Both the position numbers and the translations under genes were made by a program. A DNA stretch of 16,351 nucleotides, taken from the NCBI GenBank assembly GCA_023394015.1, contig JAEXBL010000200.1, positions 1 to 16,351 on the forward strand, read 5' to 3'. The notes under the pieces were generated by a model. The model had not been told where the DNA came from, did not search any database, and saw only the letters and a program-made list of their open reading frames with translations. The stretch comes from Pseudomonadota bacterium (GTDB taxonomy: Bacteria > Pseudomonadota > Gammaproteobacteria > Burkholderiales > Burkholderiaceae_C). Positions 15,932 to 16,351 of the stretch are shown here, piece after piece; the stretch's first letter is position 1, and each line of letters starts with the position of its first letter.

Positions 15932-15942
15932 ATCCCTATATT
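15915..15942 (+). promoter_or_regulatory. Sigma-70-type promoter for the small unknown gene
   Basis: TTGAAA (15915-15920) and TATATT (15937-15942) are separated by 16 bases, a good sigma-70 match in a very GC-rich setting. Transcription would start near 15949-15950, at the ATG itself, implying a leaderless or nearly leaderless mRNA. The -35 lies in the loop of the minus-strand terminator hairpin. Confidence 0.5.
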
Positions 15943-15949
15943 TAAGGCC

Positions 15950-16321
15950 ATGAGTCACGAAATCAAAGGAAATATCACCCCGATCACCCCCGAATGGCCG
16001 AGCTACGATGGCGAATCGATTTTCATGGAGGACGCGAGTTTTCACACGCCCTGCTGGCGCCACTGGCTGAACCGCCAGAAGGTGTCGGGAGTGAAAGAGC
16101 TGAGCTGGGACGAGTTGCACGACCTGTGGACCGATGCTTTTGGCGCCGTCGAAATGCGCGCGCCCAAGAACACCAGCCTGGCCGAGATCGAGCGCATTCT
16201 GCACAAGCCCGGCCGCCGGCCTGCCAGCCGCCGCAGCACGCGCAGCACCAAGGGCGCCCGCCTGACGGCGCCCAGCACCGCGTTCGAAGGGCGCTTCTAC
16301 AGCCGAGCCAACGCATCGTGA
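15950..16321 (+). CDS. Hypothetical protein, small with basic C-terminus
   Basis: I do not recognise this protein of 123 residues. The N-terminal two-thirds (MSHEIKGNITPITPEW, then FHTPCWRHWLNRQKVSG and ELSWDELHDLWTDAFG) is Trp- and acid-rich and looks like a folded helical domain. Residues 88-105 (HKPGRRPASRRSTRSTKG) are strongly basic and could contact nucleic acid or be disordered. There is no signal peptide or membrane segment. ATG 15950 is chosen because a good promoter ends just before it; AAGG is only two bases away, so a leaderless start is likely. An ATG at 16025 (MEDASF) is the alternative. It is divergent from mutS with a 176-base gap. Coding is supported by the promoter and coherent amino acid composition. 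The 30 bases after the stop contain a GTG/ATG that might begin another gene cut by the window edge. Confidence 0.65.
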   Translation: MSHEIKGNITPITPEWPSYDGESIFMEDASFHTPCWRHWLNRQKVSGVKELSWDELHDLWTDAFGAVEMRAPKNTSLAEIERILHKPGRRPASRRSTRSTKGARLTAPSTAFEGRFYSRANAS

Positions 16322-16351
16322 CCATGAGGGCGGCGGGGCGCAGCATTGCGC

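Noticed and set aside
13065..15953. A 962-residue open frame on the plus strand opposite mutS
   Set aside because: MutS on the minus strand is unmistakable. The plus frame is rich in Gln, Ala, Gly, Arg and His with no domain, typical of a GC-driven antisense shadow.
16318..16351. Possible start of another gene (GTG 16318 or ATG 16324) at the window edge
   Set aside because: Only about ten codons are visible, too few to support a call.
1..16351. CRISPR arrays, tRNA or rRNA genes, insertion sequences, toxin-antitoxin pairs, phage or defence genes
   Set aside because: Read for on both strands; no regular repeats, cloverleaf, transposase or relevant protein motifs were seen.

Overview
The window reads as chromosomal DNA of a high-GC beta-proteobacterium. 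The very GC-rich flanks, the proteins encoded there (CobS, histidine phosphatase, AlkB-family dioxygenase, alpha/beta hydrolase, MutS) and the LivKHMGF-type transporter point to Burkholderiales, probably Comamonadaceae. The genus is a guess from memory of such proteins; no search was run.

Layout. (1) Positions 1-1104 hold the 3' part of cobS and a cobC-like alpha-ribazole phosphatase with overlapping stop and start, the end of a cobalamin-assembly operon. (2) Positions 1197-1898 encode an AlkB-family dioxygenase with an odd C-terminal tail. (3) Positions about 1841-12005 hold a self-contained catabolic cluster of lower GC. It comprises a leftward GntR/FCD regulator and a rightward run of SDR, periplasmic binding protein, livH, livM, livG, livF, SDR, SDR, a 3-ketosteroid-delta1-dehydrogenase-like flavoprotein and a glutathione S-transferase. 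(4) From 12097 the very GC-rich backbone resumes with a leftward alpha/beta hydrolase and leftward mutS. (5) A small rightward gene of unknown function, divergent from mutS, closes the window.

How the cluster may work (inference). The Liv-type ABC importer brings in an unknown substrate. Three NAD-type short-chain dehydrogenases interconvert alcohol and ketone groups. The KstD-like flavoenzyme desaturates next to a carbonyl to give an enone, and the GST could act on that electrophile. No CoA ligase, thiolase or ring-cleaving oxygenase is present, so this would be an upper pathway feeding enzymes encoded elsewhere. Control probably comes from the GntR protein acting on two near-identical TGTATACA palindromes, about 75 bp apart centre to centre, in the regulator/SDR divergent gap.

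No tRNA, rRNA, insertion sequence, CRISPR array or origin was seen. No gene-free stretch exceeds 300 bases; the longest gaps are 12913-13106 and 15774-15949, both described.
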